Shown: positions 45,993 through 54,772 of the stretch, piece after piece
Position numbering within the stretch: position 1 is the stretch's first letter
Layout: the number at the start of each line of letters is the position of its first letter
NCBI GenBank assembly: GCA_000721375.1
Contig: JOGW01000028.1
Coordinates: 29,784-93,783, forward strand
DNA: 64,000 nt
Reading direction: 5' to 3'
From: Streptomyces sp. NRRL B-3428
Lineage (GTDB): Bacteria; Actinomycetota; Actinomycetes; Streptomycetales; Streptomycetaceae
Notes under the pieces: model-generated
What the model was told of the DNA's origin: nothing
Databases searched by the model: none
Seen by the model: the letters and a program-made list of their open reading frames with translations, nothing else
Program-made: the position numbers and the translations under genes

Positions 45993-48086
45993 CTAGCCCC
46001 GCAGATCCACGAGCAACGGCGGTGCGTGCTCCCCGCGCACCGTCGTGAGGGAGAGCACGGCATGCCCCGGCGGTACCGAATGCGCCAGCTCCGAGGCCGA
46101 CCAGCGTTCGCGCTCCACCTGCCGTACGGTCACGGACTGCGCGGTCGGCGCCTTGCCGGTGATCACCTTCCGTACGAAGTGCGAGACCTTGGTCAGCGGC
46201 TCGTCCGCGACGATCTGCCGGTCGGTGACATCCCGCGCCTCGATCCACTCCTTGCCCCAGACCTCCGCGAACTGCTGTCCGTCCCACGGGGTCACACCGG
46301 AGAGCGCCATCCGACAGCCGGCCGCACCGAGCAGGGCGGTCCGCAGCGGGGCGGCGACCTCGTCGAGCGTACGGAGGGTGAGAACCGTGCCCGCATTGGC
46401 GGACCGCAGCCGCTGGATGCCGCGGACCGCCTCGGGGGTGATCGTGCGCGCGGCGTCGTCGAGGATCAGACAGGCGAAGAGCGAGCGGTCCTCGCGGTGT
46501 GCGGCGCTCGCCGTGAACTGCGCGAGGACGAGCCGCGCCAGAATCCGCGACGCATCGGCATGACCGCGCTCGGGCAGATCGATCCGCACGCGTACGGGAT
46601 GGTCGAGGGCGCGCAGCGAGAAGGGCTGGGCCTGACCTGTCGTATCGAAGAAGCCGGCGAAGGCCGGACGGTCGAGGAGAGCGACGCGGTCGGCGAGCTG
46701 GGCGCCGGGGTCGCCGGACGCGCCCGACTGCCGTTCGCGGGCGTCGAGTTCGCGCAGCATCGGTTCGTCGCCGGACTCGTCGAGGGCCTTGCGCAGCTTG
46801 TTGAGCGGCCCCTGCGCTCCGTCGAGCAGCTCCCGCAGCTCCGGCACGGAGGGGAAGCGGCCGTGAACTGCCTTGAACGGGCCGAGGAGTTGGGCGAGCA
46901 CGGTGGCCGAGCGGCGGCTGTCGCCGCCCGGGTGCGGATCGGCGAGATCGCCGACCAGCGCCTCGGCGAGTACGGCGGCGGCCTCGTCCGGGTCGCTCGC
47001 GGAACCGTACAGATCGAAGTCGTACTCGGAGTCGGGATGGCCGATCCGGATCACCACGTCGTAGTTCTCCACCGGCCCGAGGCCCACACCGGCCGCGCCG
47101 ACCACCACGACCGCGGCCCGGCCCGCGAGGGCCTGCAGACACAGCGCCTCGGCGAGCGGGCGGATCACGCTGCCGGTCTTGCCCGAGCCCGAAGGACCCA
47201 CGGCGAGGAAGCTGGTGCCGAGCAGCTCGGGGCCGAGGGCCAGGCCCGTTCCCCGGTACGCGAACGGATTGCGCCGGTCGTCGGCCGCCTTGCCGAGGCG
47301 GACCTGGCCGGTGCGCAGGTCGTGGCGTGCGGTGCGGGTGGTGAGGTCGCGGGCGCCCGAGGGGTGGAGGCAGGCGGCGGCGCCGTCGCTGAGGACGGCG
47401 CGGGTGAAGGTGTCGAGGGGGTGGCGCCCCGACCTGACCGACTGCCAGGCCCGCTCGATCCTCGCGAGGTCCACGTCCCGCATCCGCCCCGCGCCGGCCT
47501 CGGCGGCCAGCTTGTCGGCGGCCTGCCCGGCGCCGGCGGCGCGCAGATGGGGCCAGCGGGCGGGGTCCTCCTGGGGGGCCTGGGCGGGGGGCGGCTCCGG
47601 TCGCCTGCGGCGGGGGGCGAGATAACGGCGCCAGACCTCGGACCAGCGGCCGATACGGCCTACGGCGACCATGATCCCGAAGGCGATGAGCGCGTAGTAG
47701 GCGTACCAGACGACGGTGACCGTGAACTGGTCGTCGCCCGAGCGCCAGGAGTCGGGGGTGACCAGCTCCAGGGGGACGACCCACCAGCCGCCGAGGTACC
47801 CGTTCCACAGCAGCGACCAGACCAGCCAACCGCACAGGAACGCGATGAGCGCGCCGCTGAGCAGCTGCCGCCCGGGGATCAGCTCCGGCTCCTCGGCGGG
47901 ACGCGGCCGGTGGCCGAGGCGCCAGATGCCGGGGAGTGCGGTGGGGCGGGGGGCGCGCAGCCAGCTGAGGAACTCTGCGGCGCGGGACTGCTGGGGGGTG
48001 TCCGGGCCGGGGGCGTGCGTGGGGCGCGGTGGCGGTACCGGTGCGTTGCGCGTCGCGCGCGGCTCCTGGTGTCCCTCGGTGTCCAT
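45993..48086 (-). CDS. VirD4/TraG-like membrane ATPase
   Basis: A 697-residue protein with two N-terminal membrane helices (about 72-92 and 122-145) and a cytoplasmic P-loop ATPase. Walker A is AVGPSGSGKTGS and Walker B is FACLILDDAA; the layout and the RSANAGTVLTLRTLDEV and VRKVITGK segments fit type IV coupling proteins or FtsK/HerA-like pumps. Such ATPases hand DNA or protein to a membrane channel. No relaxase, integrase, replication gene or other conjugation gene is nearby, so this appears to be a stable chromosomal gene. ATG 48086 has AGGGGG upstream. Confidence 0.78.
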   Translation of the reverse strand: MDTEGHQEPRATRNAPVPPPRPTHAPGPDTPQQSRAAEFLSWLRAPRPTALPGIWRLGHRPRPAEEPELIPGRQLLSGALIAFLCGWLVWSLLWNGYLGGWWVVPLELVTPDSWRSGDDQFTVTVVWYAYYALIAFGIMVAVGRIGRWSEVWRRYLAPRRRRPEPPPAQAPQEDPARWPHLRAAGAGQAADKLAAEAGAGRMRDVDLARIERAWQSVRSGRHPLDTFTRAVLSDGAAACLHPSGARDLTTRTARHDLRTGQVRLGKAADDRRNPFAYRGTGLALGPELLGTSFLAVGPSGSGKTGSVIRPLAEALCLQALAGRAAVVVVGAAGVGLGPVENYDVVIRIGHPDSEYDFDLYGSASDPDEAAAVLAEALVGDLADPHPGGDSRRSATVLAQLLGPFKAVHGRFPSVPELRELLDGAQGPLNKLRKALDESGDEPMLRELDARERQSGASGDPGAQLADRVALLDRPAFAGFFDTTGQAQPFSLRALDHPVRVRIDLPERGHADASRILARLVLAQFTASAAHREDRSLFACLILDDAARTITPEAVRGIQRLRSANAGTVLTLRTLDEVAAPLRTALLGAAGCRMALSGVTPWDGQQFAEVWGKEWIEARDVTDRQIVADEPLTKVSHFVRKVITGKAPTAQSVTVRQVERERWSASELAHSVPPGHAVLSLTTVRGEHAPPLLVDLRG

Positions 48087-48307
48087 GGCCTTGCCCCCTG
48101 ACCTGGCGGTCTGTCGGTCGTGTGCAGTGCCTCAATTTAGTCGGCCCGCATGGGGAGTTCACGGTTTCGCGCGCCGCCGTGGGTGTGGGCGGCCTGTTTT
48201 GTTTTCCCCGGTCCGACGGCTTCCCATTCAGCCCTTGCGGCGTTTGAGCAGATCTATCAGCCCCTGCGGCGCTTGAGCAGATCCGCACGAAGTGCGGATG
48301 CGGGGGT

Positions 48308-48327
48308 CCGGGGGCGGAGCCCCCCGG
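48308..48327. repeat. Dispersed GC palindrome
   Basis: CCGGGGG-CGGAGC-CCCCCGG, the reverse-complement form of the element at 13342-13361, with the same loop. Confidence 0.5.
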
Positions 48328-48395
48328 TTTCGGGAAGGGGCGGGGTGGGGGAAAGGCCCGCCGCAGGCGCCCCACCCGAGGCGCCCGACCAGATA

Positions 48396-48411
48396 GGACA
48401 GGTCACTGTCC
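48396..48411. promoter_or_regulatory. Inverted repeat upstream of gabT
   Basis: GGACAG and CTGTCC, four bases apart, about 130 bases before the gabT start. A candidate operator for a polyamine/GABA-responsive regulator. Confidence 0.35.
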
Positions 48412-48539
48412 GAGAAGGACAACAACACCTCCCCACTTCTCCAGCACGGAGCATGCCCCCACCCCTCCCCCACCCCTAGCCTGCGAAGGAGAACAGAACA
48501 ACCGTGCCCGAAACCCCCACATCGCCCAAGGAGCCCCTC

Positions 48540-49874
48540 ATGAGCGCAATTCCGCAGGAGCGCCGCCTCGTCACCGCCATCCCCGGCCCGAAGTCGCAGG
48601 AGCTGCAGGCCCGGCGTACCGCCACGGTCGCCGGAGGTGTGGGGTCCGTGCTGCCCGTGTTCACCGCGCGCGCCGGCGGCGGCATCATCGAGGACGTCGA
48701 CGGCAACCGTCTGATCGACTTCGGCTCCGGCATCGCCGTGACCAGCGTCGGCGCCTCCGCCGAGGCCGTCGTACGCAAGGCGAGCGCGCAGCTGCAGGAC
48801 TTCACCCACACCTGTTTCATGGTCACCCCGTACGAGGGCTACGTGGAGGTCTGCGAGGCGCTCGCCGAGCTCACCCCCGGTGACCACGCCAAGAAGAGCG
48901 CCCTCTTCAACTCCGGCGCCGAAGCCGTCGAGAACGCGGTGAAGATCGCCCGCGCGTACACCAAGCGCCAGGCCGTCGTCGTCTTCGACCACGGCTACCA
49001 CGGCCGCACCAACCTCACGATGGCGCTGACCGCCAAGAACATGCCGTACAAGCACGGCTTCGGTCCGTTCGCCCCCGAGGTCTACCGCGTCCCGGTCGCC
49101 TACGGCTACCGCTGGCCGACCGGTGCCGAGAACGCCGGCGCCGAGGCCTCCGCCCAGGCCATCGACATGATCAACAAGCAGGTCGGCGCCGAGAACGTCG
49201 CCGCGATCATCATCGAGCCCGTGCTCGGCGAGGGCGGCTTCATCGAGCCCGCCAAGGGCTTCCTGCCCGCCATCGCCCAGTTCGCCAAGGACAACGGCAT
49301 CGTCTTCGTCGCCGACGAGATCCAGTCCGGCTTCTGCCGTACCGGCCAGTGGTTCGCGTGCGAGGACGAGGGCGTCGTCCCGGACCTGATCACCACCGCC
49401 AAGGGCATCGCCGGCGGTCTGCCGCTCGCCGCCGTCACCGGCCGCGCCGAGATCATGGACGCCCCGCACGCGGGCGGCCTCGGCGGTACCTACGGCGGCA
49501 ACCCGGTGGCCTGCGCCGGCGCGCTCGGCGCGATCGAGACCATGAAGGAGCTCGACCTCAACGCCAAGGCGAAGAAGATCGAGCAGATCATGAAGGCGCG
49601 GCTCGCCGCCATCCAGGAGAAGTACGAGATCGTCGGCGACATCCGCGGTCGCGGCGCCATGATCGCCATCGAGCTCGTGAAGGACCCGGCCACCAAGGAG
49701 CCGAACCCCGAGGCCGCCGGCGCGCTCGCCAAGGCCTGCCACGCCGAGGGCCTTCTGATCCTCACCTGTGGCACGTACGGCAACGTCCTGCGCTTCCTGC
49801 CGCCGCTGGTCATCGGCGAGGACCTCCTCAACGAGGGCCTCGACATCCTCGAGCAGGCCTTCGCCCGGATCTAG
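48540..49874 (+). CDS. gabT: 4-aminobutyrate aminotransferase
   Basis: A 444-residue class III PLP-dependent transaminase that converts GABA and 2-oxoglutarate to succinate semialdehyde and glutamate. The PLP lysine is K288 in LITTAKGIAGGLPL; FNSGAEAVENAVKIAR and VADEIQSGFCRTG bind PLP phosphate and ring. The start ATG 48540 has AAGGAG at ideal distance and gives the usual length; an in-frame GTG at 48504 also has a ribosome site. It links the putrescine operon downstream to central metabolism: 4-aminobutyraldehyde to GABA to succinate semialdehyde. Confidence 0.94.
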   Translation: MSAIPQERRLVTAIPGPKSQELQARRTATVAGGVGSVLPVFTARAGGGIIEDVDGNRLIDFGSGIAVTSVGASAEAVVRKASAQLQDFTHTCFMVTPYEGYVEVCEALAELTPGDHAKKSALFNSGAEAVENAVKIARAYTKRQAVVVFDHGYHGRTNLTMALTAKNMPYKHGFGPFAPEVYRVPVAYGYRWPTGAENAGAEASAQAIDMINKQVGAENVAAIIIEPVLGEGGFIEPAKGFLPAIAQFAKDNGIVFVADEIQSGFCRTGQWFACEDEGVVPDLITTAKGIAGGLPLAAVTGRAEIMDAPHAGGLGGTYGGNPVACAGALGAIETMKELDLNAKAKKIEQIMKARLAAIQEKYEIVGDIRGRGAMIAIELVKDPATKEPNPEAAGALAKACHAEGLLILTCGTYGNVLRFLPPLVIGEDLLNEGLDILEQAFARI

Positions 49875-49914
49875 CAGATCTTCACGCGGATCCGGCAGGC
49901 CTTCGCCCGCATCT
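49853..49914. repeat. Duplicated gabT 3' end
   Basis: The 20 bases ending the gabT coding sequence (49853-49872) recur with one change at 49895-49914, just after the stop, suggesting a small local duplication. The remaining 225-bp gap holds several GGATGCG-type short repeats. Confidence 0.6.
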
Positions 49915-50099
49915 GACCCGATATCAGACGGTCATGGTGCATCCGCCTCCGGATGCGTCCCGGCATGTGTGGACGTTTCCGGATGCGGATCCGTGGACCT
50001 GGGGTAACAGTCAGAGGTTGTGAAGACCGTGTGCGGGGCCGATGGCGGGATGTCATTCCGCCTGTCGCTCCCGCACCCCCAGGCGTAGGTTTTTCCCAG

Positions 50100-50993
50100 A
50101 TGAGAGAAACACCCCGTCCACAGGGGACTGTGGGCGATTCCGGAGTGGAGCCTCCCCAGCACCGCTTCGGGCGTGCCCTCGCGCACACAGCCGGAGTCCC
50201 AGGCTCCGGTGAACCTCATAGATCGGACGGCCGCCCGCCCCAAACCCCCCGGGGCGCGCGGCACACCGGTCCAGTCGGCCGTCCCGGAACCACCCCCCCT
50301 GTTCCGGGACGGCCGACTCCTCTCGTTACGGCCCTGTGCGTGCTGCTTACCGCACTCTTCGCGCTCTTCACCTGGCAGGTCGTCGTCGACGGACCGCTGT
50401 GGCGGCTTGACGAGCGCCTCGGGAACGCGATCCGTACCGGTGGATTCCCCAGCGGCCTGGCCGAGTTCTGCGCCGACCTCGGCAACATCGCGGTGGCGGT
50501 CCCGGTGCTGGCCGCGGCGATCCTCCACAGCGTCGCCAGGACCGGCCGAAGCACCGTCAGGACCGGCCGACGAGTTCCGCGCTGGTGGCTGCCCCCGCTA
50601 GCCACAGCGCTCGCCCTCGCGGCCGTGCCCGCCCTGATCGCCCCGCTCAAGGCCGCGATCGACCGCCCGGGCCCGCCGGGCATGACCGGCCCCGGCGGCT
50701 ACTACCCCTCGGGCCATGCGGCCACGATGATCGTCGCGTACGGGGCGGCGGCCCTGCTGCTCGTCCCGTACACCCGCTTCAAGGCCCAATTGGCCACCGC
50801 CGTTGCCCTGTTGGTGGCCGTCAACGGTTTCGGTCTCGTACGCCAGGGCTATCACTGGCCGCTGGACGTTCTCGCGAGCTGGTGTCTGGGCGGGATGGTG
50901 CTGATCGCGCTCGCCGCTCTCATCGGTCCCCTTCGCGCGCAAGCCCCGCCGCCGCCTCGTGCATCGCCAGCTCAAGGAGACCCGGGTCGTTGA
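50100..50993 (+). CDS. PAP2-superfamily membrane phosphatase
   Basis: A 297-residue membrane protein. The three acid-phosphatase motifs are visible: KAAIDRPGPP (Kx5-6RP), YPSGHAA and VRQGYHWPLDV (the Rx5HxxxD form). About five membrane helices are seen, after a cytoplasmic, Pro/Arg-rich N-terminus of about 75 residues. The family removes phosphate from lipid phosphates such as undecaprenyl pyrophosphate or phosphatidic acid. The start is uncertain: ATG 50100 is the first with a plausible leader, but internal starts are possible. Its 3' end overlaps the next gene on the opposite strand by 74 bases. Confidence 0.85.
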   Translation: MRETPRPQGTVGDSGVEPPQHRFGRALAHTAGVPGSGEPHRSDGRPPQTPRGARHTGPVGRPGTTPPVPGRPTPLVTALCVLLTALFALFTWQVVVDGPLWRLDERLGNAIRTGGFPSGLAEFCADLGNIAVAVPVLAAAILHSVARTGRSTVRTGRRVPRWWLPPLATALALAAVPALIAPLKAAIDRPGPPGMTGPGGYYPSGHAATMIVAYGAAALLLVPYTRFKAQLATAVALLVAVNGFGLVRQGYHWPLDVLASWCLGGMVLIALAALIGPLRAQAPPPPRASPAQGDPGR

Positions 50994-51381
50994 GCGTGGC
51001 CGAGCCGTCCGGGGGGATCAGCCAGCGCACTCCGCTGCCGGTCGACCGGCCCGGGTAGGGAACGACGATCCAGGTGCCGCGGCCGGCGCCGCGTACCCCT
51101 GTGCCGACCCAGCGTCCCGCCGTACCCGCGGGAACGAAGAAACCCATCCTCGCGTCACCGAAGTCGGCGAGGACGGGTCCTGGTCGGTCGAGGCAGCGGG
51201 TGAGGATGTCGAGGGTGGGATAACCGAGTTCGCCCGGCAGGATCAGTACGTCCCAGAGCCTGCCGGCCGGCAGCAGGGCGACCCCATGGGGGTTGCGCTC
51301 CCACTCCCAGCGGCAGGCCTCGGGATCCGGTGCGACCGAAACTAGCCATTCGACTGCCGCCTTCGTGCCGGAGCCGCTCAT
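50920..51381 (-). CDS. Small protein resembling a Prim-Pol-like N-terminal domain
   Basis: A 153-residue soluble protein. The core WDVLILPGELGYPTLDILTR, followed by RMGFFVPAGTAGRW and WLIPPDGSATLNDPGLL, resembles the short bifunctional primase/polymerase-like domain proteins common in Streptomyces. The catalytic acidic residues of a real Prim-Pol are not obvious, so it may be a ligand-binding relic. The gene is convergent with the PAP2 gene and overlaps its last 74 bases in another frame, so a change in one can alter both. Confidence 0.65.
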   Translation of the reverse strand: MSGSGTKAAVEWLVSVAPDPEACRWEWERNPHGVALLPAGRLWDVLILPGELGYPTLDILTRCLDRPGPVLADFGDARMGFFVPAGTAGRWVGTGVRGAGRGTWIVVPYPGRSTGSGVRWLIPPDGSATLNDPGLLELAMHEAAAGLAREGDR

Positions 51382-51497
51382 CGCGGGGCCTCCCTTTCGT
51401 GTACGTGGCTGGGCCTGACACGAGGGAGAGGGGCCTGAGCGCGTTTGCTTACGCGGGTTTCCCTACTTGTTGGTAGTGAAGCGGGTCACATCACCCG

Positions 51498-51541
51498 GAA
51501 GGGGCGTGCGCCTGCGTGAGCGCAGCACGCACACCCCCTTC
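51498..51541 (-). terminator. Terminator of the polyamine operon
   Basis: A long imperfect stem: GAAGGGG...CTGCG-TGAG-CGCAG...CCCCTTC, from 51498 to 51541, 32 bases beyond the oxidase stop on the minus strand. Confidence 0.6.
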
Positions 51542-51572
51542 ACCAGCAGGTCGGCCGTCACACGGCGGCAGG

Positions 51573-52997
51573 TCAGCTGTCGAAGCCGAAGCCCAGCCGG
51601 TCCATGACCTTCAACCAGGCATTGCGACGGCCCCCGTTGAGGTCCGCGCGCGCGAGCGACCGCTTGGTGAGCTCGATGCCCGTCCAGGCGAACGGCTCGG
51701 GCGGGAACGGGAGCGGCTTGGAGCGGACCATCTCCAGTTCCGTGCGTTCGGTCTTCTCGCCCGCGAGCAGATCGAGCATCACCTCGGCGCCGAAGCGGGT
51801 GGCTCCGACGCCGAGACCCGTATAGCCGGCCGCGTACGCGACGCGTCCCTTGTGGGCCGTACCGAAGAAGGCCGAGAAGCGGGTGCAGGTGTCGATCGCG
51901 CCACCCCAGGCGTGGGTGAAGCGGAGCCCGGCCAGCTGCGGGAAGCAGGTGAAGAAGTGCTCGGCGAGCTTCGCGAAGGTCTCCGGGCGCTGGTCGTACT
52001 CGTCGCGGACCTTTCCGCCGTACGGATAGATCGCGTCGTAACCGCCCCACAGGATGCGGTTGTCGGCGGAGAGCCGGAAGTAGTGGAACTGGTTGGCCGA
52101 GTCGCCCAGGCCCTGGCGGCCGCGCCAGCCGATCGACGCGAGCTGCTCGTCGGTCAGCGGTTCGGTCATCAGCGCGTAGTCGTAGACGGGAACGGTGTAC
52201 GGCCGCATCCGCTTGACCAGCGACGGGAAGACGTTGGTGCCGAGCGCCACGTCGCGCGCGAAGATCCGGCCGTACGGGGTGCGCACCGCCATGCCCTCGT
52301 CCTTGCGGACCGTGGCCGTGGCCGGGGTGTTCTCGTAGATGCGCACGCCGAGGTCGAGGCAGGCCTGCTTGAGGCCCCAGGCCAGCTTGGCCGGGTGGAG
52401 CATGGCCACGCCGTCGCGGTCGTAGAGGCCGCCGAGGAAGGTGGGCGAGCCCACTTCGGCGCGCATGGCCTCGGCGTCCAGGAGCTCGACCTCGCCTTCG
52501 AGTCCGAGGGACTTCAGCTCCTCGTACATCTCGGCGAGTTCGGCCACCTGGTGCGGTTCGGTGGCGACGTCGATCTCGCCCGTACGCTCGAAGTCGCAGT
52601 CGATGCCGTAGCGCTTCACCGCGTCCTCGATGGCGTCGAGGTTGCGGGCGCCGAGCTGTTCGAGCAGTCCGATCTCGCGAGGCCAGCGGGCCAGGCCGTT
52701 GCCCAGGCCGTGGGTCAGGGACGCGGCGCAGAAGCCGCCGTTGCGTCCGGAGGCCGCCCAGGCGATCTCCTTCGCTTCAACGAGAACCACGTCCCTCGAA
52801 GGATCCCGCTCCTTCGCGATGAGCGCGGTCCACAGACCGCTGTACCCGCCGCCGACGACGAGCAGTTCGCACCGCTCGTCGCCGGTCAGGGCGGGGAGCG
52901 CCCCGGGCCGCCCGGGGTCGTCGAGCCAGTACGAGACGGGCTTGGCGTCCGCGAGCGATGCCAGGATGTCCTTGCTGCTCATGGCACGTGGGGCCAT
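51573..52997 (-). CDS. FAD-dependent amine oxidase (PuuB/OrdL type)
   Basis: A 474-residue DAO-family flavoprotein. The dinucleotide fold VVGGGYSGLWTALIAKER is near residue 46. SGRNGGFC, YAAGYTGLGVGATRFGAE and HAWGGAIDTCTRF match the gamma-glutamylputrescine oxidase group. In that pathway the enzyme turns gamma-glutamylputrescine into the aldehyde; here, as last gene of the ABC/aldehyde dehydrogenase operon, it probably oxidises putrescine or its derivative. Glutamylation genes are not in the window, so direct oxidation is possible. ATG 52997 has AAGGGAG nine bases upstream. Confidence 0.88.
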   Translation of the reverse strand: MAPRAMSSKDILASLADAKPVSYWLDDPGRPGALPALTGDERCELLVVGGGYSGLWTALIAKERDPSRDVVLVEAKEIAWAASGRNGGFCAASLTHGLGNGLARWPREIGLLEQLGARNLDAIEDAVKRYGIDCDFERTGEIDVATEPHQVAELAEMYEELKSLGLEGEVELLDAEAMRAEVGSPTFLGGLYDRDGVAMLHPAKLAWGLKQACLDLGVRIYENTPATATVRKDEGMAVRTPYGRIFARDVALGTNVFPSLVKRMRPYTVPVYDYALMTEPLTDEQLASIGWRGRQGLGDSANQFHYFRLSADNRILWGGYDAIYPYGGKVRDEYDQRPETFAKLAEHFFTCFPQLAGLRFTHAWGGAIDTCTRFSAFFGTAHKGRVAYAAGYTGLGVGATRFGAEVMLDLLAGEKTERTELEMVRSKPLPFPPEPFAWTGIELTKRSLARADLNGGRRNAWLKVMDRLGFGFDS

Positions 52998-53045
52998 GAT
53001 TTCCAACTCCCTTGCGGAGCCCTCGTATCAAAGGAAGACGGGGGC

Positions 53046-53846
53046 TTATGCGTGTTTCTTACGGCGGTTCCCGGCCATGATGCCGACCAGGACGCAGATC
53101 ACGGCGATGGCGAACATCGCCGTGCCGATGACATTGATCTGCACGGGTGTGCCGCGCTGCGCCGAACCCCAGACGAACATCGGGAAGGTCACGGTCGAGC
53201 CGGCGTTGAAGTTGGTGATGATGAAGTCGTCGAAGGAGAGCGCGAAGGCGAGCAGCGCGCCGGCCGCGATACCAGGTGCGGCGATCGGCAGCGTGACCCG
53301 TACGAAGGTCTGCACGGGACCCGCGTAGAGATCGCGTGCCGCCTCTTCGAGCCGTGCGTCCATCGACATCACACGCGCCTTGACCGCCGTCACCACGAAG
53401 CTCAGGCAGAACATGATGTGCGCGATGAGGATGGTCCAGAAGCCCAGCTGGGCGCCCATGTTGAGGAAGAGCGTCAGCAGGGACGCGGCCATGACGACCT
53501 CGGGCATCGCCATCGGCAGGAAGATCAGCGAGTTCACGGCGCCGCGGGCCTTGAAGCGGTAGCGGGCGAGCGCGAAGGCGATCATCGTGCCGAGGACGGT
53601 GGCACCGAGCGTGGACCAGACCGCGATCTGCAGGCTGAGCGAGAGCGAGCCGCACATGTCGGCGACCCCGCAGGGGTCCGACCAGGCGTCCGTGGAGAAC
53701 TCCTGCCAGGCGTAGTTGAACTTGCCCTTCGGCTTGTTGAAGGAGAACACCATGACGACGACGTTCGGCAGGATCAGGAAGGCGAGCGTCAGCAGGCCTG
53801 CGATGACCACCAGGTTGCGGCGTATCCAGCGAGTGAAGGCACTCAT
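53046..53846 (-). CDS. potC: Polyamine ABC transporter permease (PotC type)
   Basis: A 266-residue inner-membrane permease with six hydrophobic segments and the coupling loop EEAARDLYAGPVQTFVRVTL. The segment ALSFDDFIITNFNAG is typical of PotC/YdcV. ATG 53846 has GGAGGA eight bases upstream and overlaps the potB stop by one base. It pairs with PotB to form the channel. The oxidase gene starts 48 bases downstream in the same operon. Confidence 0.92.
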   Translation of the reverse strand: MSAFTRWIRRNLVVIAGLLTLAFLILPNVVVMVFSFNKPKGKFNYAWQEFSTDAWSDPCGVADMCGSLSLSLQIAVWSTLGATVLGTMIAFALARYRFKARGAVNSLIFLPMAMPEVVMAASLLTLFLNMGAQLGFWTILIAHIMFCLSFVVTAVKARVMSMDARLEEAARDLYAGPVQTFVRVTLPIAAPGIAAGALLAFALSFDDFIITNFNAGSTVTFPMFVWGSAQRGTPVQINVIGTAMFAIAVICVLVGIMAGNRRKKHA

Positions 53847-54772
53847 CAGACCAGGTCCTCCGTTCCGGCCCGGCGGATGTAGAGCGTGACCATGATCAGG
53901 ATCGCGGCCATCAGGATGAAGGAGAGCGCGGCGGCGGTCGGATAGTCGAGGACCGTGAGGAACTGCGACTGGATCACGTTGCCGACCATCTTCTCGCTGG
54001 TGGAGCCGAGCAGTTGGGCGTTCACGTAGTCGCCGCTCGCCGGGATGAAGGTGAGCAGGGTGCCGGAGACGACACCGGGCAGTGACAGCGGGAAGGTCAC
54101 CTTGCGGAAGGCGGTGAAGGGCCGTGCGTACAGATCGCCGGCCGCCTCGTGCAGCCTGCCGTCGATCCGCTCGAGTGAGGTGTAGAGCGGCAGGATCATG
54201 AACGGCAGGAAGTTGTACGTGAGTCCGCAGACCACCGCGAGCGGCGTGGCGAGGACGCGGTCGCCCTCGGTCAGGCCCAGCCAGTTGGTGACGTCGATGA
54301 AGTGCAGCGAGTTGAGCGCGCTCACGACGACGCCGTTGTCGGCGAGGATCGTCTTCCAGGCCAGCGTGCGGATCAGGAAGCTGGTGAAGAACGGGGCGAT
54401 CACCAGGATCAGGACCAGGTTGCGCCAGCGTCCCGCCTTGAACGCGATGAGATACGCGAGCGGGTAGCCGAGCAGCAGACACAGCACGGTGGCGATGCCC
54501 GCGTACAGGACCGAGCGCAGGAACTGCGGCCAGTACTCGCCGATCGCGTCCACATAGGTCTGGAAGTGCCAGGTGACCTCGTAACCCTTCTCCAGGGAGC
54601 CGGTCTGCACCGAGGTCGAGGCCTGGTACAGCATCGGCAGCGCGAAGAAGACGACGAGCCAGAGCAGGCCCGGGAGCAGCAGCCAGTACGGGGTGAAACG
54701 GCCGCGCCTCTTACGGGGTTTGGCGGGAGGTTCGACGGGCGCCAACGGTGGCGCGTCGGTGACCGTCGTCAT
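53846..54772 (-). CDS. potB: Polyamine ABC transporter permease (PotB type)
   Basis: A 308-residue permease with a 25-residue basic cytoplasmic N-terminus, about six membrane helices and the coupling loop HEAAGDLYARPFTAFRKVTF. LLTFIPASGDYVNAQLLG matches PotB-type subunits (the FIPxxG(D/E)Y motif). ATGA overlap with the upstream ATPase gene and TGATG overlap with potC indicate tight coupling. Confidence 0.92.
   Translation of the reverse strand: MTTVTDAPPLAPVEPPAKPRKRRGRFTPYWLLLPGLLWLVVFFALPMLYQASTSVQTGSLEKGYEVTWHFQTYVDAIGEYWPQFLRSVLYAGIATVLCLLLGYPLAYLIAFKAGRWRNLVLILVIAPFFTSFLIRTLAWKTILADNGVVVSALNSLHFIDVTNWLGLTEGDRVLATPLAVVCGLTYNFLPFMILPLYTSLERIDGRLHEAAGDLYARPFTAFRKVTFPLSLPGVVSGTLLTFIPASGDYVNAQLLGSTSEKMVGNVIQSQFLTVLDYPTAAALSFILMAAILIMVTLYIRRAGTEDLV

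Larger units (their letters stand above)
48087..48539. other. 453-bp intergenic region upstream of gabT
   Basis: A divergent promoter region with no gene I can support. It contains a near-duplicate of about 21 bases ending TTGAGCAGATC (near 48233 and 48256), a dispersed GC palindrome (48308-48327) and an inverted repeat near the gabT promoter (48396-48411). Confidence 0.5.

Noticed and set aside
45993..48086. Integrative conjugative element
   Set aside because: Only one coupling-protein-like gene; no relaxase, integrase, excisionase or att repeat is seen in the flanks.
50920..51381. Functional primase-polymerase
   Set aside because: Only a short domain with no visible catalytic acidic residues; the resemblance is to small Streptomyces proteins of unknown function.
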